The notes: a model not told the origin generated them from the letters alone. 64,000 nt of DNA from Roseibium sp. MMSF_3412 (GCF_030733265.1 NZ_JASHJI010000004.1:186001-250000), one strand, 5' to 3'. Positions 20,437 to 30,525 are shown, counted from the stretch's first letter. Numbers and translations are program-made.

Positions 20437-21552
20437 TCAGGAGGTTGCCGCCTTGCGCGGTCCCGTAGCGGGTTCCTCGCGCTGCCGCTCGGCATAGCGC
20501 CGCTCCCGTGCCTCGGATTCCTGGCGGGATGCGTTGTCATAGGCGGTCACGATCCGTCCAACGAGTTCGTGGCGCACGACGTCGGTTTCGTTGAAGCGGA
20601 CATGGGCAACCGCCGGTATGTCGGTCAACAGGCCCAGCGCCTCGCGCAATCCGGACTTCTGGCCCGCCGGCAGGTCGATCTGGCTCGGGTCCCCCGTCAC
20701 GATCATCTTCGAGCCCTCGCCAAGACGCGTCAGGAACATCTTCATCTGCATGGACGTCGTGTTCTGCGCTTCATCGAGAAGAACCACGGCATTGGAGAGC
20801 GTCCGCCCGCGCATGAATGCCAGGGGTGCGACCTCGATCATCCCGGACTGGAGGCCCCTGTCCACCTTTTCCGCCGGCATCATCTCGTAGAGCGCGTCGT
20901 AGATCGGGCGCAGGTAGGGATCGACCTTGTCCTTCATTTCACCGGGCAGAAACCCGAGACGCTCGCCGGCTTCAACCGCCGGACGCGACAGGATCAGGCG
21001 CGCGACATCACCGCGCTCCAGGAGAGCGGCGGCGTAGGCGACGGCCAGAAAGGTCTTGCCGGTGCCGGCCGGGCCGGTTCCGAAAATGAGGTCGGCCCTG
21101 TCCATCGACCGGATATAGGCGTCCTGGGTCGGCGTACGCGCGACGATCGTCTTGCGGCGCGTGGCGATCTGCGCAAAAGCCAGCCGTGACTTCGGCTCAA
21201 GGGTCGGCAACGGCAACTGGGCTTCGGCGGCTGCGGCCATGCGCAATGCCCCGTCCACGTCTCCCGGGTGCACTTCCTGACCCTGAAGAAGCCGCTGATA
21301 GAGAGCTTCAAGCGCATTCCTGGCCTGCGAGCACCCGGCCTGCGAGCCTTTCAGGGTGACCTGATTTCCGCGGGCGATGGCATCGATCCCCAGCCGCTGC
21401 TCGATCAGGGCAAGGTTCTGGTCGAACTGGCCGAAGAGATCGCCAATCAGCCGATTGTCCTCGAACGCGAGGACGACGTGGGTTGCATCGGATGCCGGGG
21501 CAGCGGCTTGATCAGACTGTTTGCGTGAGGAAGAAGTACTCTCGCGCGTCAA
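20437..21552 (-). CDS. PhoH-like ATPase (YbeZ)
   Basis: Cytosolic P-loop ATPase of the PhoH family that works with YbeY on ribosomal RNA. Walker A is 'GPAGTGKTFLAVAYA' and Walker B 'VVLLDEAQNTT', followed by 'TGDPSQIDLP'. An N-terminal KH-like segment covers about the first 100 residues. 371 residues. It is located between miaB (12 bases upstream) and ybeY. Confidence 0.95.
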   Translation of the reverse strand: MTRESTSSSRKQSDQAAAPASDATHVVLAFEDNRLIGDLFGQFDQNLALIEQRLGIDAIARGNQVTLKGSQAGCSQARNALEALYQRLLQGQEVHPGDVDGALRMAAAAEAQLPLPTLEPKSRLAFAQIATRRKTIVARTPTQDAYIRSMDRADLIFGTGPAGTGKTFLAVAYAAALLERGDVARLILSRPAVEAGERLGFLPGEMKDKVDPYLRPIYDALYEMMPAEKVDRGLQSGMIEVAPLAFMRGRTLSNAVVLLDEAQNTTSMQMKMFLTRLGEGSKMIVTGDPSQIDLPAGQKSGLREALGLLTDIPAVAHVRFNETDVVRHELVGRIVTAYDNASRQESEARERRYAERQREEPATGPRKAATS

Positions 21553-21564
21553 ATGACGTCTCCT

Positions 21565-23037
21565 TTAAGCCATCGCAGCCGTAACCGGCCGCGGATTTTC
21601 ATGGCTATTCTGCCTGTCTATGATTTGTCCGAACAGCGAATTAGACCCGATCTTGACGATTTCCACCGCTTGTATGCTGCCGATGAGAGCTTCCGGTGCA
21701 TCCAGTTGCACCGGCTGCAGCCAGGGCGACTTGCCAACAAGCTGGCCTTCATTGCGGCCCTTCTTTTCCAGAAGAACGTCGCAAACCATTCCCAGCCGGG
21801 TTTCGTTAAAGGTTTTCTGCTGGGCGCTCACGAGCGCCTGAAGCTCTGCAAGCCGCGCGGACTTGACCTCCTCCGGAACCTGGTTTTCCATCGTCGCACC
21901 CGGCGTGCCCGGGCGCTGACTGTACTTGAAAGAAAACGCAGAGCCGTAGCCGACGCGCCTGATCAGGTCCATCGTGTCCTCGAAATCCCGATCCGTCTCG
22001 TCCGGGAAACCGACGATGAAATCGCCCGACAGGGCAATCTCCGGAGAAGCGTCCCTGATCCGGTCGATCAAACGGAAGTAATCGTCCCGGGTATGCCGGC
22101 GGTTCATCGCTTTCAGGATCTTGTCGGATCCGGATTGCACCGGCAGGTGCAGGTACGGCATCAGGCTCTTCAGGTCCCGGTGCGCGTCGATCAGATCGTC
22201 ATCCATGTCGCGTGGATGGCTGGTGGTGTAGCGAAGCCGGTCCAGCCCGTCGATCTCCGAAAGCCGGCGCAACAGCCGGCCGAGACCCCAGCTCGATCCG
22301 TCCGTAGCTTCTCCATGATAGGCGTTTACGTTCTGCCCCAGCAGCGTGACTTCGCGCACACCCGCCGCAGCCATGCGTTCGGCCTCCGACAGGATCTGCT
22401 CGACGGAACGCGATACTTCCGCCCCCCGGGTGTAGGGCACGACACAGAACGTACAGAACTTGTCACAGCCTTCCTGAACCGTCAGGAAGGCAGAAGGTGC
22501 GCGTTTCAGGACCTGGGTTTGTGCACGTTCGGACAGGTGCCCGAATTTTGCATCGATGTCGAATTCGGTCTCGACAACCTTCTCGCCCGACCGTGCCTTG
22601 TCCAGAAGTCCGGGCAACTGGTGATAACTCTGCGGTCCGACCACGAGATCGACGATCGGCGCACGCCTCGATATTTCTTCGCCTTCCGCCTGAGCGACAC
22701 AGCCCGCGACGCCGACCATCATGTCCTTGCCGGACTTTGCGCGCTCTTCCTTGACCTTGCGGATACGCCCAAGCTCGGAATAGACCTTTTCGGCTGCCTT
22801 TTCTCGAATGTGGCAGGTATTGAGGATCACGAGGTCGGCATCTTCAAGCGTGTTGGTGGCCTCAAAGCCCTCCGGCCCCAAAACGTCGGTCATGCGCTCG
22901 CTGTCATAGACATTCATCTGGCAACCATAGGTGCGGACAAACACCTTGCGTGTGTTGCCACCGGCAGCCGGTCTGGCGCTGTTTTCGGAAACGGTGTTTC
23001 CGTTGGTTTCCTGATCTTGTTCAGGGCGGCTTGTCAT
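21565..23037 (-). CDS. miaB: tRNA-2-methylthio-N6-dimethylallyladenosine synthase
   Basis: Radical-SAM methylthiotransferase acting on i6A37 of tRNAs. The N-terminal UPF0004 domain carries the cluster-binding cysteines ('[15 protein letters not shown]', 'NTCHIREKA', '[13 protein letters not shown]'). The radical-SAM motif C-x3-C-x2-C is in '[16 protein letters not shown]', and a TRAM domain lies at the C-terminus. 490 residues, including a short alphaproteobacterial N-terminal extension. Confidence 0.97.
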   Translation of the reverse strand: MTSRPEQDQETNGNTVSENSARPAAGGNTRKVFVRTYGCQMNVYDSERMTDVLGPEGFEATNTLEDADLVILNTCHIREKAAEKVYSELGRIRKVKEERAKSGKDMMVGVAGCVAQAEGEEISRRAPIVDLVVGPQSYHQLPGLLDKARSGEKVVETEFDIDAKFGHLSERAQTQVLKRAPSAFLTVQEGCDKFCTFCVVPYTRGAEVSRSVEQILSEAERMAAAGVREVTLLGQNVNAYHGEATDGSSWGLGRLLRRLSEIDGLDRLRYTTSHPRDMDDDLIDAHRDLKSLMPYLHLPVQSGSDKILKAMNRRHTRDDYFRLIDRIRDASPEIALSGDFIVGFPDETDRDFEDTMDLIRRVGYGSAFSFKYSQRPGTPGATMENQVPEEVKSARLAELQALVSAQQKTFNETRLGMVCDVLLEKKGRNEGQLVGKSPWLQPVQLDAPEALIGSIQAVEIVKIGSNSLFGQIIDRQNSHENPRPVTAAMA

Positions 23038-23164
23038 TCGCTTCTCGTCGCCTCGCTCACGCGGCAGATATGTCCAGGTGGTCTTTTGTCCGGGCTTCTC
23101 GCCCGGCCGCCGGCCAGCTTAACGGAGCTGACGCAGCCTTAACAGGACTGCCGTATAACGGCAT

Positions 23165-24037
23165 TCAATTTCCGGCGCCAGCATTAACGGGTTTTTCGTC
23201 GTTTGAGAAGAACACAGGCTCTTCAGCCGCATCCGCTTCTATTCTCTCAACCGGCTTCTGCAGCAGGGAGGCGATCGTCAGAGCGCGCACCTCATACTCC
23301 AGTTCCCTGGTCAGGGCCTTGCGGTCGGTGTCCTTGTCAACGAGGACAGGCTCCCCCCAGGTCACAATGACGTCCAGCGCGCCACGTGTGAAAATTCCCC
23401 ACAAATGGCCCGGCAACTCCATGTCGCCGTACCAGGCGACGTGAGGGCGATGCGCACGCCCCATGGGAAGACCATAGAAACCCTGATAGGCGAGCGAGAG
23501 CGGCTGAACCCAGACAGTCGCCCCGTCCTCCTCACCAAGCGCACGGGTTGCGGCACCCAGCAGGGCGGAGCGGAACGGCAGGACACAATTGCCATCGTTC
23601 GAGGTGCCTTCCGCAAACAGCACCATCGCATCTCCGGCGGCCATGCGCTCGGCGATCTCATCTGCCGCCTGACCCGTTTCCGTTCGCCTGGTCCGGTTCA
23701 CGAATACGGTGCGCTGCAGCCTGGCCAGAAGGCCGAAGACCGGCCAGCCCGAGACCTCGGACTTGGCAATGAAAGACAGCGGGATCAGCGACCCCAGCAC
23801 CGTGATGTCGACCCAGGATGCATGATTTGCGGTGATGAGCAGCGGTCTGTCCCTGGCCGGCTGCCCGATCTGACGGACCTTTATGCCAACGAGACGGCTC
23901 GCGATCCTGTGCCAGATCCGGGGCAGGGTTTCCTGGCTGCGAAGACCGAATTTGATCGACACCCACTGAAGCGGTATCAGGACCAGCGAGACAAGCGTGA
24001 GAACGGCAATGATGCAGACGGCCTTGACCTCAGCCAT
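23165..24037 (-). CDS. plsC: 1-acyl-sn-glycerol-3-phosphate acyltransferase
   Basis: Acylates lysophosphatidate to phosphatidate at the inner membrane. An N-terminal hydrophobic helix (residues ~5-30) precedes the acyltransferase motifs: H-x4-D in 'NHASWVDITV', and the substrate-binding 'LFAEGTSND' (FPEGT equivalent). 290 residues. The start at 24037 overlaps the fur stop by 8 bases and has AAAAAGGCG upstream, suggesting translational coupling; an in-frame ATG at 24049 is the alternative. Confidence 0.93.
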   Translation of the reverse strand: MAEVKAVCIIAVLTLVSLVLIPLQWVSIKFGLRSQETLPRIWHRIASRLVGIKVRQIGQPARDRPLLITANHASWVDITVLGSLIPLSFIAKSEVSGWPVFGLLARLQRTVFVNRTRRTETGQAADEIAERMAAGDAMVLFAEGTSNDGNCVLPFRSALLGAATRALGEEDGATVWVQPLSLAYQGFYGLPMGRAHRPHVAWYGDMELPGHLWGIFTRGALDVIVTWGEPVLVDKDTDRKALTRELEYEVRALTIASLLQKPVERIEADAAEEPVFFSNDEKPVNAGAGN

Positions 24038-24479
24038 CGCCTTTTTCATCCCGGGATGGCTCCAGCGGAACGCCATATAGCTCGAGCCGGTGATCAACAA
24101 GTTTGTAGCCGAGCTTTCTGGCGATGAATTCCTGCAGGGCCTCGATTTCCTCGTTGCGGAATTCGATGACCTGACCGCTGCGCAGATCAATCAGATGATC
24201 ATGATGTTCGTCAGGCACGGTTTCGTAGCGCGAGCGTCCGTCCCTGAAGTCGTGCCGTTCGATCATGCCGGCATCTTCGAACAGCTTCACCGTACGATAT
24301 ACGGTGGAAATCGAAATGCCCGGATCAATTGCGACCGAGCGGCGGTAGAGTTCTTCAACGTCGGGATGCTCGTCGGATGCTGCCTCGATCACCGTTGCGA
24401 TGACGCGGCGCTGTTCGGTCATGCGCATGCCCTTTGCAACACACATTTCCGCCAGCGTTGTTTGCCGCTCGTCCGTCAT
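24030..24479 (-). CDS. fur: Fur/Mur-family metal-responsive repressor
   Basis: Winged-helix Fur-family protein: recognition region 'ISISTVYRTVKLFEDAGMIERHD' and metal/hinge motif 'EHHDHLIDLRSGQVIEF'. The C-terminal CxxC zinc pairs of E. coli Fur are missing, as in the alphaproteobacterial Fur branch that mostly acts as a manganese regulator (Mur). The metal here is inferred from that branch. 149 residues; lies between rimI and plsC. Confidence 0.92.
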   Translation of the reverse strand: MTDERQTTLAEMCVAKGMRMTEQRRVIATVIEAASDEHPDVEELYRRSVAIDPGISISTVYRTVKLFEDAGMIERHDFRDGRSRYETVPDEHHDHLIDLRSGQVIEFRNEEIEALQEFIARKLGYKLVDHRLELYGVPLEPSRDEKGDG

Positions 24480-24524
24480 TTCGTCGCCGCCTGATGATTG
24501 ATCGGATTTTTCGTAGCACAGCGC

Positions 24525-25013
24525 TTAACGAAGATCGATCCGCATGACAAGCGCTGTCCCGTCACCTTCGCTGCCGCCGTAGTATCCCTTCCGCTGTCCA
24601 ACCTCCCGGAAACCCAGCCCCCTGTAAAGCAGAAGTGCGGCCTCGTTGGATGCATCGACTTCCAGAAACAGATGGCTGCACCTGTCCGCGTAGAGCCGGA
24701 ACAGACCCGCCTCCATCAGTTTCTTTCCGATCCCGCGGCCGCGTTGCCGCGGGTGAACCGCAACCGTGATCACCTCGGCTTCGTCAGCTGCCGTGCGCAG
24801 GATGAGAAAACCGAGCGGCGCACGCGTGCCGTACGGGCTGGCGCGGCGGGCAACGAGAATCGTAACGCCGTCCTGCGCCTTCATCCGGGCAAGTTCCTCG
24901 GCATTCCATTTGTTGGGAAACGAAGCAGCGTGGATTTCGGCAATCTTCGGCAGATCTTCGTCCAGCGCCACTTCCACGACCGGCGGCTGGGTCCAGAACC
25001 ACCAGAAACTCAT
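24525..25013 (-). CDS. rimI: ribosomal protein alanine N-acetyltransferase RimI-like
   Basis: GNAT acetyltransferase of 162 residues: acetyl-CoA motif 'VAVHPRQRGRGIGKKLMEAG' and 'LEVDASNEAALLLYRGLGF' are typical of RimI, which acetylates the N-terminus of S18. It overlaps tsaB by 4 bases; this tsaB-rimI coupling is widespread in bacteria. Confidence 0.93.
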   Translation of the reverse strand: MSFWWFWTQPPVVEVALDEDLPKIAEIHAASFPNKWNAEELARMKAQDGVTILVARRASPYGTRAPLGFLILRTAADEAEVITVAVHPRQRGRGIGKKLMEAGLFRLYADRCSHLFLEVDASNEAALLLYRGLGFREVGQRKGYYGGSEGDGTALVMRIDLR

Positions 25014-25687
25014 TGCCGTTCAATCCTTCCCCTGGTCTGCGGTGTCGCATCGGGCGGCCGCAGGTAAAGCGGCGATGGTGAAGCCGTGACCGGATCGGCC
25101 AGAAGTCCGAGTTCCGCAACATCCCGAATTCCGGGAAACCCCGCCCGGGAGATGATCTGCTCGCCCGGCAGGTCAAGCTCCGACGCGACGCGTTCTGCCG
25201 CCGAGCCCGCCAACCTTATGCATTTCGGCATGGTGGCCGCAAGATCGGAGATCGTGCGAACGGAGGCCTCGCCGGTTTTCTCGCCGGACGAATCGAATTC
25301 CTGGCAATAGACTTCGTCGCCCTTTCCCGTGAGCGCGACCAGAAGCGGCGCGCCTCCGTCCCTGGGAGCGGACGCCCGCGCAATCGCCGCAAGCGTTGTG
25401 ATTCCCACAACCGGCTTGCCGAGAACGAGACCGAAGCCGCGCGCCACGGCCAGGCCGACACGAAGACCTGTGAAGCTGCCTGGACCGATTGTCACGACGA
25501 CACGGTCAAGATCGGAAAAAGCGGTGGATGTTTCGGCCATGACTTCGCCGATCATGTCCATCAGACGCTCCGCATGACCCCGGCCGATTTCTTCGCCGAA
25601 GGCCTCAAAGCAGGCACTGTCGCTGCCGTCGTCAAGAACCGCGGCAGCGCAATTGGCCAGAGCTGTATCGATCGCCAGTACACGCAT
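25010..25687 (-). CDS. tsaB: tRNA threonylcarbamoyladenosine synthesis protein TsaB
   Basis: ASKHA-fold partner of TsaD/TsaE in making t6A37 on ANN-decoding tRNAs. The N-terminal 'VLAIDTALANCAAAVL' and 'VTIGPGSFTGLRVGLAVARG' are diagnostic. 225 residues. The start is taken at ATG 25687; a TTG two codons earlier is possible. No tsaD is in the window. Confidence 0.93.
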   Translation of the reverse strand: MRVLAIDTALANCAAAVLDDGSDSACFEAFGEEIGRGHAERLMDMIGEVMAETSTAFSDLDRVVVTIGPGSFTGLRVGLAVARGFGLVLGKPVVGITTLAAIARASAPRDGGAPLLVALTGKGDEVYCQEFDSSGEKTGEASVRTISDLAATMPKCIRLAGSAAERVASELDLPGEQIISRAGFPGIRDVAELGLLADPVTASPSPLYLRPPDATPQTRGRIERQ

Positions 25688-25789
25688 ACCCAATGCACCT
25701 AACCCGCCCCAAGAGCGAAGTCGAGCCGAGCTTTGGACCTAATCCCAATTGCGGGCTTGCGTTGTGCCAGGATTGCTGAAACACAAATA

Positions 25790-25816
25790 AAAAACCCGGC
25801 TTAAGAGCCGGGTCTT
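25790..25816 (-). terminator. intrinsic terminator after the NfuA-type gene
   Basis: CCCGGCT / AGCCGGG stem with a short loop, followed on the minus strand by TTTTTTA. It lies 23 bases beyond the stop of the Fe-S scaffold gene. Confidence 0.88.
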
Positions 25817-25838
25817 TGATATTATAGGGAAATTCGGT

Positions 25839-26396
25839 TCAGATCGGACGAACTTCCTCAACTTCCGGCACGAAATGGCGCAGCAGGTTCTGAATACCGT
25901 GCTGTAGTGTCGCAGTGGAGGACGGGCAGCCGGCGCAGGCGCCGCGCATCGACAGATAGACAATGCCTTCCTTGAAGCCCTTGAAGGTGATGTCACCGCC
26001 ATCCTGCGCCACCGCCGGGCGCACACGCGTTTCCAGCAGCTCCTTGATCGTCTTCACCGTGTCCTCAGTGCCTTCATCAAAGAACTCGCCTTCCTCGATG
26101 TCCTCGACCTGGCCCGCTGCCATGACCGGCTGACCGGACATGAACTGCTCCATGATCACGCCGAGAATGGCGGGTTTCATGTGTTGCCAGTCCGTGTCGT
26201 CCTTGGTCACGGTTACGAAATCATGGCCGAAGAAAACCGCGGCCACTCCCGGCACATCAAACAGTCGCTCGGCCAGGGGCGATGCACCGGCATCCGCCTT
26301 GGACCGGAAATCATAGGTTCCTTCCTGCAGGACAACGCGGCCCGGGAGGAATTTAAGCGTGGCCGGATTCGGCGTCGCTTCGGTCTGAATGAACAT
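25839..26396 (-). CDS. NifU-like Fe-S cluster carrier (NfuA type)
   Basis: Two domains: an N-terminal Nfu_N scaffold domain starting 'MFIQTEATPNPATLKFLPG', and a C-terminal NifU-like domain with the cluster-ligating CxxC in 'MRGACAGCPSSTATLQHGI'. This form transfers 4Fe-4S clusters to target enzymes, which here could include MiaB. 185 residues, its own terminator downstream. Confidence 0.94.
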   Translation of the reverse strand: MFIQTEATPNPATLKFLPGRVVLQEGTYDFRSKADAGASPLAERLFDVPGVAAVFFGHDFVTVTKDDTDWQHMKPAILGVIMEQFMSGQPVMAAGQVEDIEEGEFFDEGTEDTVKTIKELLETRVRPAVAQDGGDITFKGFKEGIVYLSMRGACAGCPSSTATLQHGIQNLLRHFVPEVEEVRPI

Positions 26397-26585
26397 TTTT
26401 CTTGTCCTTGCGTTTCAACAACGCGTCCGTTTCGACAGATGCCCTGCGCCTCAACCTCATCGCAAAACACCGATAGGTTCTTTTAACCCATCCGGAGTCA
26501 GTTTGGAATAGTTAAAAACTAGATAGGTCTTCAACACGCGGGATCAAGTTCAGGCGTCACTTTTTCACCGCGAGACCGGTTTCCA

Positions 26586-27080
26586 TCAGGCAAGCGCCGC
26601 GATCGAATCGTCGTCCAGATTTCCGGGAACGATCGTGACCGGTATGGGGAACGTTCCTGCCGACTTGCCCGCGATGGAAGAGACCAGCGGTCCCGGTCCT
26701 TCCGAACCGGTGCTCGCGGCAAGCACAAGAATCGCGATATCCGCATCGGCCTCGATCAACTCGAGGATTTCTTCGGATTTCGAGCCTTCCCGAACGACCG
26801 TCTCCGGTTCCGTTCTTGCCACCGAGCGCACGCGTTCGGCTGTTTTTGCGAGCGTTGCTTCAGCCTCTTCCAGCGCTTCAGCGCGCATGATGTCTTCGAC
26901 GCCAAGCCAGTGCTGGAAGTCTCCCGGTGCAATCACAAAGCAAAGCGTCACGACACCGCCGGTCCGTGCTGCCCGTTTCGCCGCATAGACAATTGCCCTG
27001 TCGCACTCGGGCGTTTCGTCGACCACGACCAGAAACTTCCGGCGATGGCCTTCCTCGTTGCTTTTCCGAATAGCTACCAT
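26586..27080 (-). CDS. universal stress protein, UspA family
   Basis: About 164 residues with the Usp fold: 'KFLVVVDETPECDRAIVYAAKRA' pattern at the start and an altered nucleotide loop near the end ('LVSSIAGKSAGTFPIPVTIVP'). The start at 27080 (MVAIRKSNEEG) is favoured over 27110 or a TTG at 27140, because the latter two fall in or at a hairpin that probably ends hslU transcription; ribosome sites are weak at all three. Function beyond stress association unknown. Confidence 0.82.
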   Translation of the reverse strand: MVAIRKSNEEGHRRKFLVVVDETPECDRAIVYAAKRAARTGGVVTLCFVIAPGDFQHWLGVEDIMRAEALEEAEATLAKTAERVRSVARTEPETVVREGSKSEEILELIEADADIAILVLAASTGSEGPGPLVSSIAGKSAGTFPIPVTIVPGNLDDDSIAALA

Positions 27081-27111
27081 GGCTGCATGCTGCCACTCGT
27101 GCGCGCGCATC

Positions 27112-27135
27112 GCAAGCGGTGAAATACCCGCTTGC
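27112..27135 (-). terminator. hairpin downstream of hslU
   Basis: Perfect 8-base arms GCAAGCGG / CCGCTTGC with an 8-base loop, 14 bases after the hslU stop. No strong T tract follows on the minus strand, so termination may be partial. Confidence 0.5.
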
Positions 27136-27148
27136 GACAAAGGCCCGT

Positions 27149-28453
27149 TTACAGAATGAATTTCGAGAGGTCGACGTTCTTGGCAAGATCGCCAATATTT
27201 TCCTTCACGAAATCAGCTGTAATTTCAACAGTTTCACCCGAACGATCGGGTGCCGTAAAGGAAATCTCATCGAGAATGCGTTCCATCACGGTCTGAAGAC
27301 GGCGCGCGCCGATGTTTTCAACAGAAGCGTTGAGATCAACGGCAACGGATGCAATTTCGTCAATGGCATCGTCGGTGAAGGCAAGCGTGACCTCTTCGGT
27401 TTCCATGAGTGCCACATATTGCTTGATCAGGCTGGCTTCCGGCTCCGTCAGGATTGCCTTGAAGTCATCCTTGTTCAGCGCCCTGAGCTCGACGCGGATC
27501 GGCAGCCGGCCCTGCAATTCGGGCAGAAGGTCCGACGGTTTCGCGACGTGAAACGCGCCGGAGGCGATGAACAGAATGTGGTCCGTCTTGACCGGACCGT
27601 GTTTCGTGGACACCACCGTGCCCTCGATCAAGGGGAGCAGGTCCCGCTGTACGCCCTCGCGCGACACATCCGCGCCGGCCCGGCCTTCGCGTGCACAGAT
27701 CTTGTCGATCTCGTCCAGGAAGACAATGCCCGAGTTCTCGACAAGCGCAATCGCCTCTTCGACAACCTTGTCCTCATCGAGCAGCTTGTCCGATTCCTCG
27801 TTGATCAGCAGCTGGTAGCTGTCACTCACGGTCGTCCGCTTGGTCTTGGTCTGGCCGCCGAAGGCCTTGCCGAGAAGATCGGACATGTTCATGACGCCGA
27901 CACTTGCGCCGGGCATGCCCGGCAGGTCGAAACTCGGCATCTGCGCCTGGGCGCGGACTTCAACCTCGATTTCCTTGTCGTCCATCTCGCCTTCGCGCAG
28001 TTTCGCGCGGAAACTTTCGCGGGTTGCCGGGCTTGCGTTTGCCCCGACCAGCGCATCCAGGACACGCTCCTCGGCGAGAACGTGCGCCTTGGCCTTGACC
28101 TCTTCGCGCTTCTTGTCGCGGATCAGGGTAATGCCGGCTTCCACAAGGTCGCGAACAATCTGTTCGACGTCGCGGCCGACATAGCCGACCTCCGTGAACT
28201 TCGTTGCCTCGACCTTGGTAAAGGGCGCGTTCGCCAGTTTCGCGAGGCGGCGCGATATTTCCGTTTTGCCAACGCCGGTCGGGCCGATCATGAGGATGTT
28301 CTTGGGCAGAACTTCCTCACGCATCTGTCCCTGCAGTTGCTGACGGCGCCAACGGTTGCGAAGGGCAATCGCGACGGCGCGCTTTGCGTCCTTCTGGCCG
28401 ACAATGTAGCGATCGAGTTCAGAAACGATCTCACGCGGAGAAAAATCCGTCAT
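27149..28453 (-). CDS. hslU: HslU, ATPase subunit of the HslVU protease
   Basis: AAA+ unfoldase that feeds HslV. Walker A '[16 protein letters not shown]', Walker B '[12 protein letters not shown]', the long I-domain between them, sensor region '[14 protein letters not shown]', and the C-terminal tail 'DLSKFIL', which docks into HslV. 434 residues. It is the third gene after hslV and an acetyltransferase gene, and should be covered by the RpoH-type promoter ahead of hslV. Confidence 0.97.
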   Translation of the reverse strand: MTDFSPREIVSELDRYIVGQKDAKRAVAIALRNRWRRQQLQGQMREEVLPKNILMIGPTGVGKTEISRRLAKLANAPFTKVEATKFTEVGYVGRDVEQIVRDLVEAGITLIRDKKREEVKAKAHVLAEERVLDALVGANASPATRESFRAKLREGEMDDKEIEVEVRAQAQMPSFDLPGMPGASVGVMNMSDLLGKAFGGQTKTKRTTVSDSYQLLINEESDKLLDEDKVVEEAIALVENSGIVFLDEIDKICAREGRAGADVSREGVQRDLLPLIEGTVVSTKHGPVKTDHILFIASGAFHVAKPSDLLPELQGRLPIRVELRALNKDDFKAILTEPEASLIKQYVALMETEEVTLAFTDDAIDEIASVAVDLNASVENIGARRLQTVMERILDEISFTAPDRSGETVEITADFVKENIGDLAKNVDLSKFIL

Positions 28454-28456
28454 TTT

Positions 28457-28975
28457 TTATGACATGCCTTCCGTGTTCTTGAATTCCATTAACAAGCTGT
28501 CGCCGGTTTTTCCGACAAGTTCGGGGATCACTTCAAACCCGGCCTTGCGGTAACACCCGACTGCACGTTCATTGGCCGGATCCGGATCGATCAGGATACG
28601 GCTGTAACCTTCCTCAAGGAGCATCCGGACAAAGGCCCGCAACGCGTCCGTTCCCAAACCGGCCGACAGATCTTCCTGCAATCCGATCGACAGGTCCACG
28701 CCGACAGCTTCTTCCGGCAACAGCGCCAGCCAGGGATACTCAGCGGCATAATCCGTATTCTGCTGGTCCTTTATGAACCAGACCTGGATGAACCCCTTGT
28801 CGCTGCCGTCCTTCTGAAAGATGTAGGGGCGCGTCGTGTCGCGTCCCTGCACCATGTCCTCGATGTACCGCAGTTCCGTCGCCGGGTCGCCCCACCACTT
28901 GCGCCAGTGCGGCCCTTCCAGCCAGCCAGCCAGCAACGAAAGGTCTTCCTCCAGAACGGGTCGGAACGAAATCAC
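28457..28975 (-). CDS. GNAT acetyltransferase, AAC(6')-like
   Basis: 172-residue GNAT protein: 'FRPVLEEDLSLLAGWLEGPH' opening, 'EDLSAGLGTDALRAFVRMLL' acetyl-CoA region and 'DPDPANERAVGCYRKAGFE' close to the end. It resembles the aminoglycoside 6'-acetyltransferase/AacA4-like group, but chromosomal relatives inside hslVU operons have no proven drug substrate, so resistance should not be assumed. It lies 6 bases after hslV and 3 bases before hslU, clearly in one transcript. Confidence 0.85.
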   Translation of the reverse strand: MISFRPVLEEDLSLLAGWLEGPHWRKWWGDPATELRYIEDMVQGRDTTRPYIFQKDGSDKGFIQVWFIKDQQNTDYAAEYPWLALLPEEAVGVDLSIGLQEDLSAGLGTDALRAFVRMLLEEGYSRILIDPDPANERAVGCYRKAGFEVIPELVGKTGDSLLMEFKNTEGMS

Positions 28976-28981
28976 GGCTGT

Positions 28982-29542
28982 CTATCCGGCCGTATCGAGC
29001 GTTTCCACCGTGATGCTTTCATTGGTGTAAACGCAGATCTCGGCTGCCACCGCCATCGCCTTTCGGGCGATCGTCTCGGCGTCATAGTCCGTATCGGCCA
29101 GTGCCCGGCCCGCCGCCAGGGCGTAGTTGCCCCCGGAACCGATACCCATCACGCCGCCTTCCGGTTCCAGCACATCGCCGGTCCCGGTCAGGACAAGTGA
29201 GACGTTCTTGTCGGCTACCAGCATCATCGCTTCCAGGCGGCGCAGATAGCGGTCCGTCCGCCAGTCCTTGGCCAGTTCGACACAGGCGCGCATCAGCTGG
29301 CCCGGGTATTGTTCCAGTTTCGCTTCCAGGCGCTCGAACAAGGTGAAGGCGTCGGCAGTCGCACCCGCAAATCCGGCGATCACTTCGCCCTTTGCAAGCG
29401 GCCGCACCTTGCGTGCGGAGTGCTTGATGACCGTCTGGCCGAGTGACACCTGGCCATCACCGGCGATCACCACCTTGCCGCCCTTGCGCACCATCATGAT
29501 CGTCGTCCCGTGCCACTGGGCCGGTTCGCGCGTTTCGCTCAT
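28982..29542 (-). CDS. hslV: HslV, peptidase subunit of the HslVU protease
   Basis: Proteasome-like threonine protease. The catalytic Thr is the first of '[10 protein letters not shown]', after a short propeptide ending HG, which must be removed; '[20 protein letters not shown]' and '[14 protein letters not shown]' are family signatures. 186 residues. A heat-shock-type promoter lies 54-82 bases upstream. Confidence 0.97.
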   Translation of the reverse strand: MSETREPAQWHGTTIMMVRKGGKVVIAGDGQVSLGQTVIKHSARKVRPLAKGEVIAGFAGATADAFTLFERLEAKLEQYPGQLMRACVELAKDWRTDRYLRRLEAMMLVADKNVSLVLTGTGDVLEPEGGVMGIGSGGNYALAAGRALADTDYDAETIARKAMAVAAEICVYTNESITVETLDTAG

Positions 29543-29595
29543 TCATTCCTCTTGGGTTTGTTAAGCTTCTTCGTTGTTTTCAATGCTGCCGCCCT

Positions 29596-29624
29596 ATGTA
29601 GGCGGCCTTTTGGTCTTTTCCAAG
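29596..29624 (-). promoter_or_regulatory. RpoH-type heat-shock promoter of hslV-hslU
   Basis: On the minus strand, CTTG (29624-29621), 18 bases, then CCTACAT (29602-29596). This matches the alphaproteobacterial sigma-32 consensus (CTTG, about 17-18 bases, CYTATNT) at all but one position and has the same spacing as the dnaK promoter in this window. Confidence 0.75.
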
Positions 29625-29667
29625 AAATCAATTCATCTCAACGGAGGCCGCTCTCTTCCGGGAGACA

Positions 29668-30249
29668 TCAGAGCGAATGCGATATTTCCACTCTGGTCAT
29701 TCTCAGGAGTGCTTCGATAAGCTTGTCGAGCTGGCCGCTGACCCGGTCCTCGGTCAACTCGTCCTTGTCGTCAAAGGCAACCGAGGCCTTGGGCACGGAC
29801 ACCATCTGCGGCAGCACGAATGCACCCAGCCCCACTTCCAGGATGGTACGCATGCCGATGAGACCACGCAGGCCCCCAAAGCCACCGGGCGACGCAGCAC
29901 CAAGAGCGAACACCTTGTTCCTGTAGGGCTCGCCAGGCTCCTTGACGCGGCTGATCCAGTCGAGCGTGTTTTTCAGGAGCGGCGTGATGCCGGCATTGTA
30001 TTCCGGGCACGCGAGAAACACCCCGTCGTGGCCGACAAAGAGACGATGCAGCCGTTTGGCATTTTCAGGCACGCCGTTGTCCGCCTCGTGATCGCCGTCA
30101 TAGATCGGCAGCGGGTATTCCTTGAGCGAAAGATGCGTCACATCGGCATCGAGGATCGACAACCGCTTTGCGACCAGCGCCGCCAGCTTGGTGTTGTGTG
30201 ACCCGCCGCGGACCGAACCTGAACAGACAATTATCCTCGGATTGCGCAT
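29668..30249 (-). CDS. NADPH-dependent FMN reductase family protein
   Basis: Flavodoxin-like oxidoreductase of 193 residues: FMN phosphate loop 'CSGSVRGGSHNTKLA' near the start, 'CPEYNAGITPLLKNTLDWIS' and 'ASPGGFGGLRGL' are the family's flavin and dimer motifs. It would reduce flavin, quinone or azo compounds with NAD(P)H; the substrate is not determined. Start 30249 (MRNPRIIV) follows AAAAGGGT; the frame is open for 216 bases further upstream without support. Confidence 0.9.
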   Translation of the reverse strand: MRNPRIIVCSGSVRGGSHNTKLAALVAKRLSILDADVTHLSLKEYPLPIYDGDHEADNGVPENAKRLHRLFVGHDGVFLACPEYNAGITPLLKNTLDWISRVKEPGEPYRNKVFALGAASPGGFGGLRGLIGMRTILEVGLGAFVLPQMVSVPKASVAFDDKDELTEDRVSGQLDKLIEALLRMTRVEISHSL

Positions 30250-30525
30250 CAAGAGACCCTTTTCGAACAGGAGTGGCCTAGGAGACCACCTTGATATGGC
30301 AAACCGTGAGCGCTTATCCAGCCTTTCCACCCGAAAAGCTGCCGCAAAGGGCGCGCATTGCGCCACCTCGGCATTTTGCGGACCCGATCGCCGTGGTCTT
30401 CGCCCATTTCGGCAAGCAGCTCCGCCTGCAACTGTTTCATGCAGTCGACAAGGCGGCTCAGGCAAGCCATGTCGATGGTGCCGATCGCAATCGGGGTGCG
30501 GTGCCGAAAACCAGCGTTGGTGTGC

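Noticed and set aside
28457-28975. Aminoglycoside resistance gene
   Set aside because: Similarity is to a broad GNAT group and the gene is an integral part of the hslVU operon, so a resistance role is not supported.
30250-30525. Small gene between the FMN reductase gene and pmtA
   Set aside because: Frames on both strands exist but lack a good ribosome site and any recognisable pattern.
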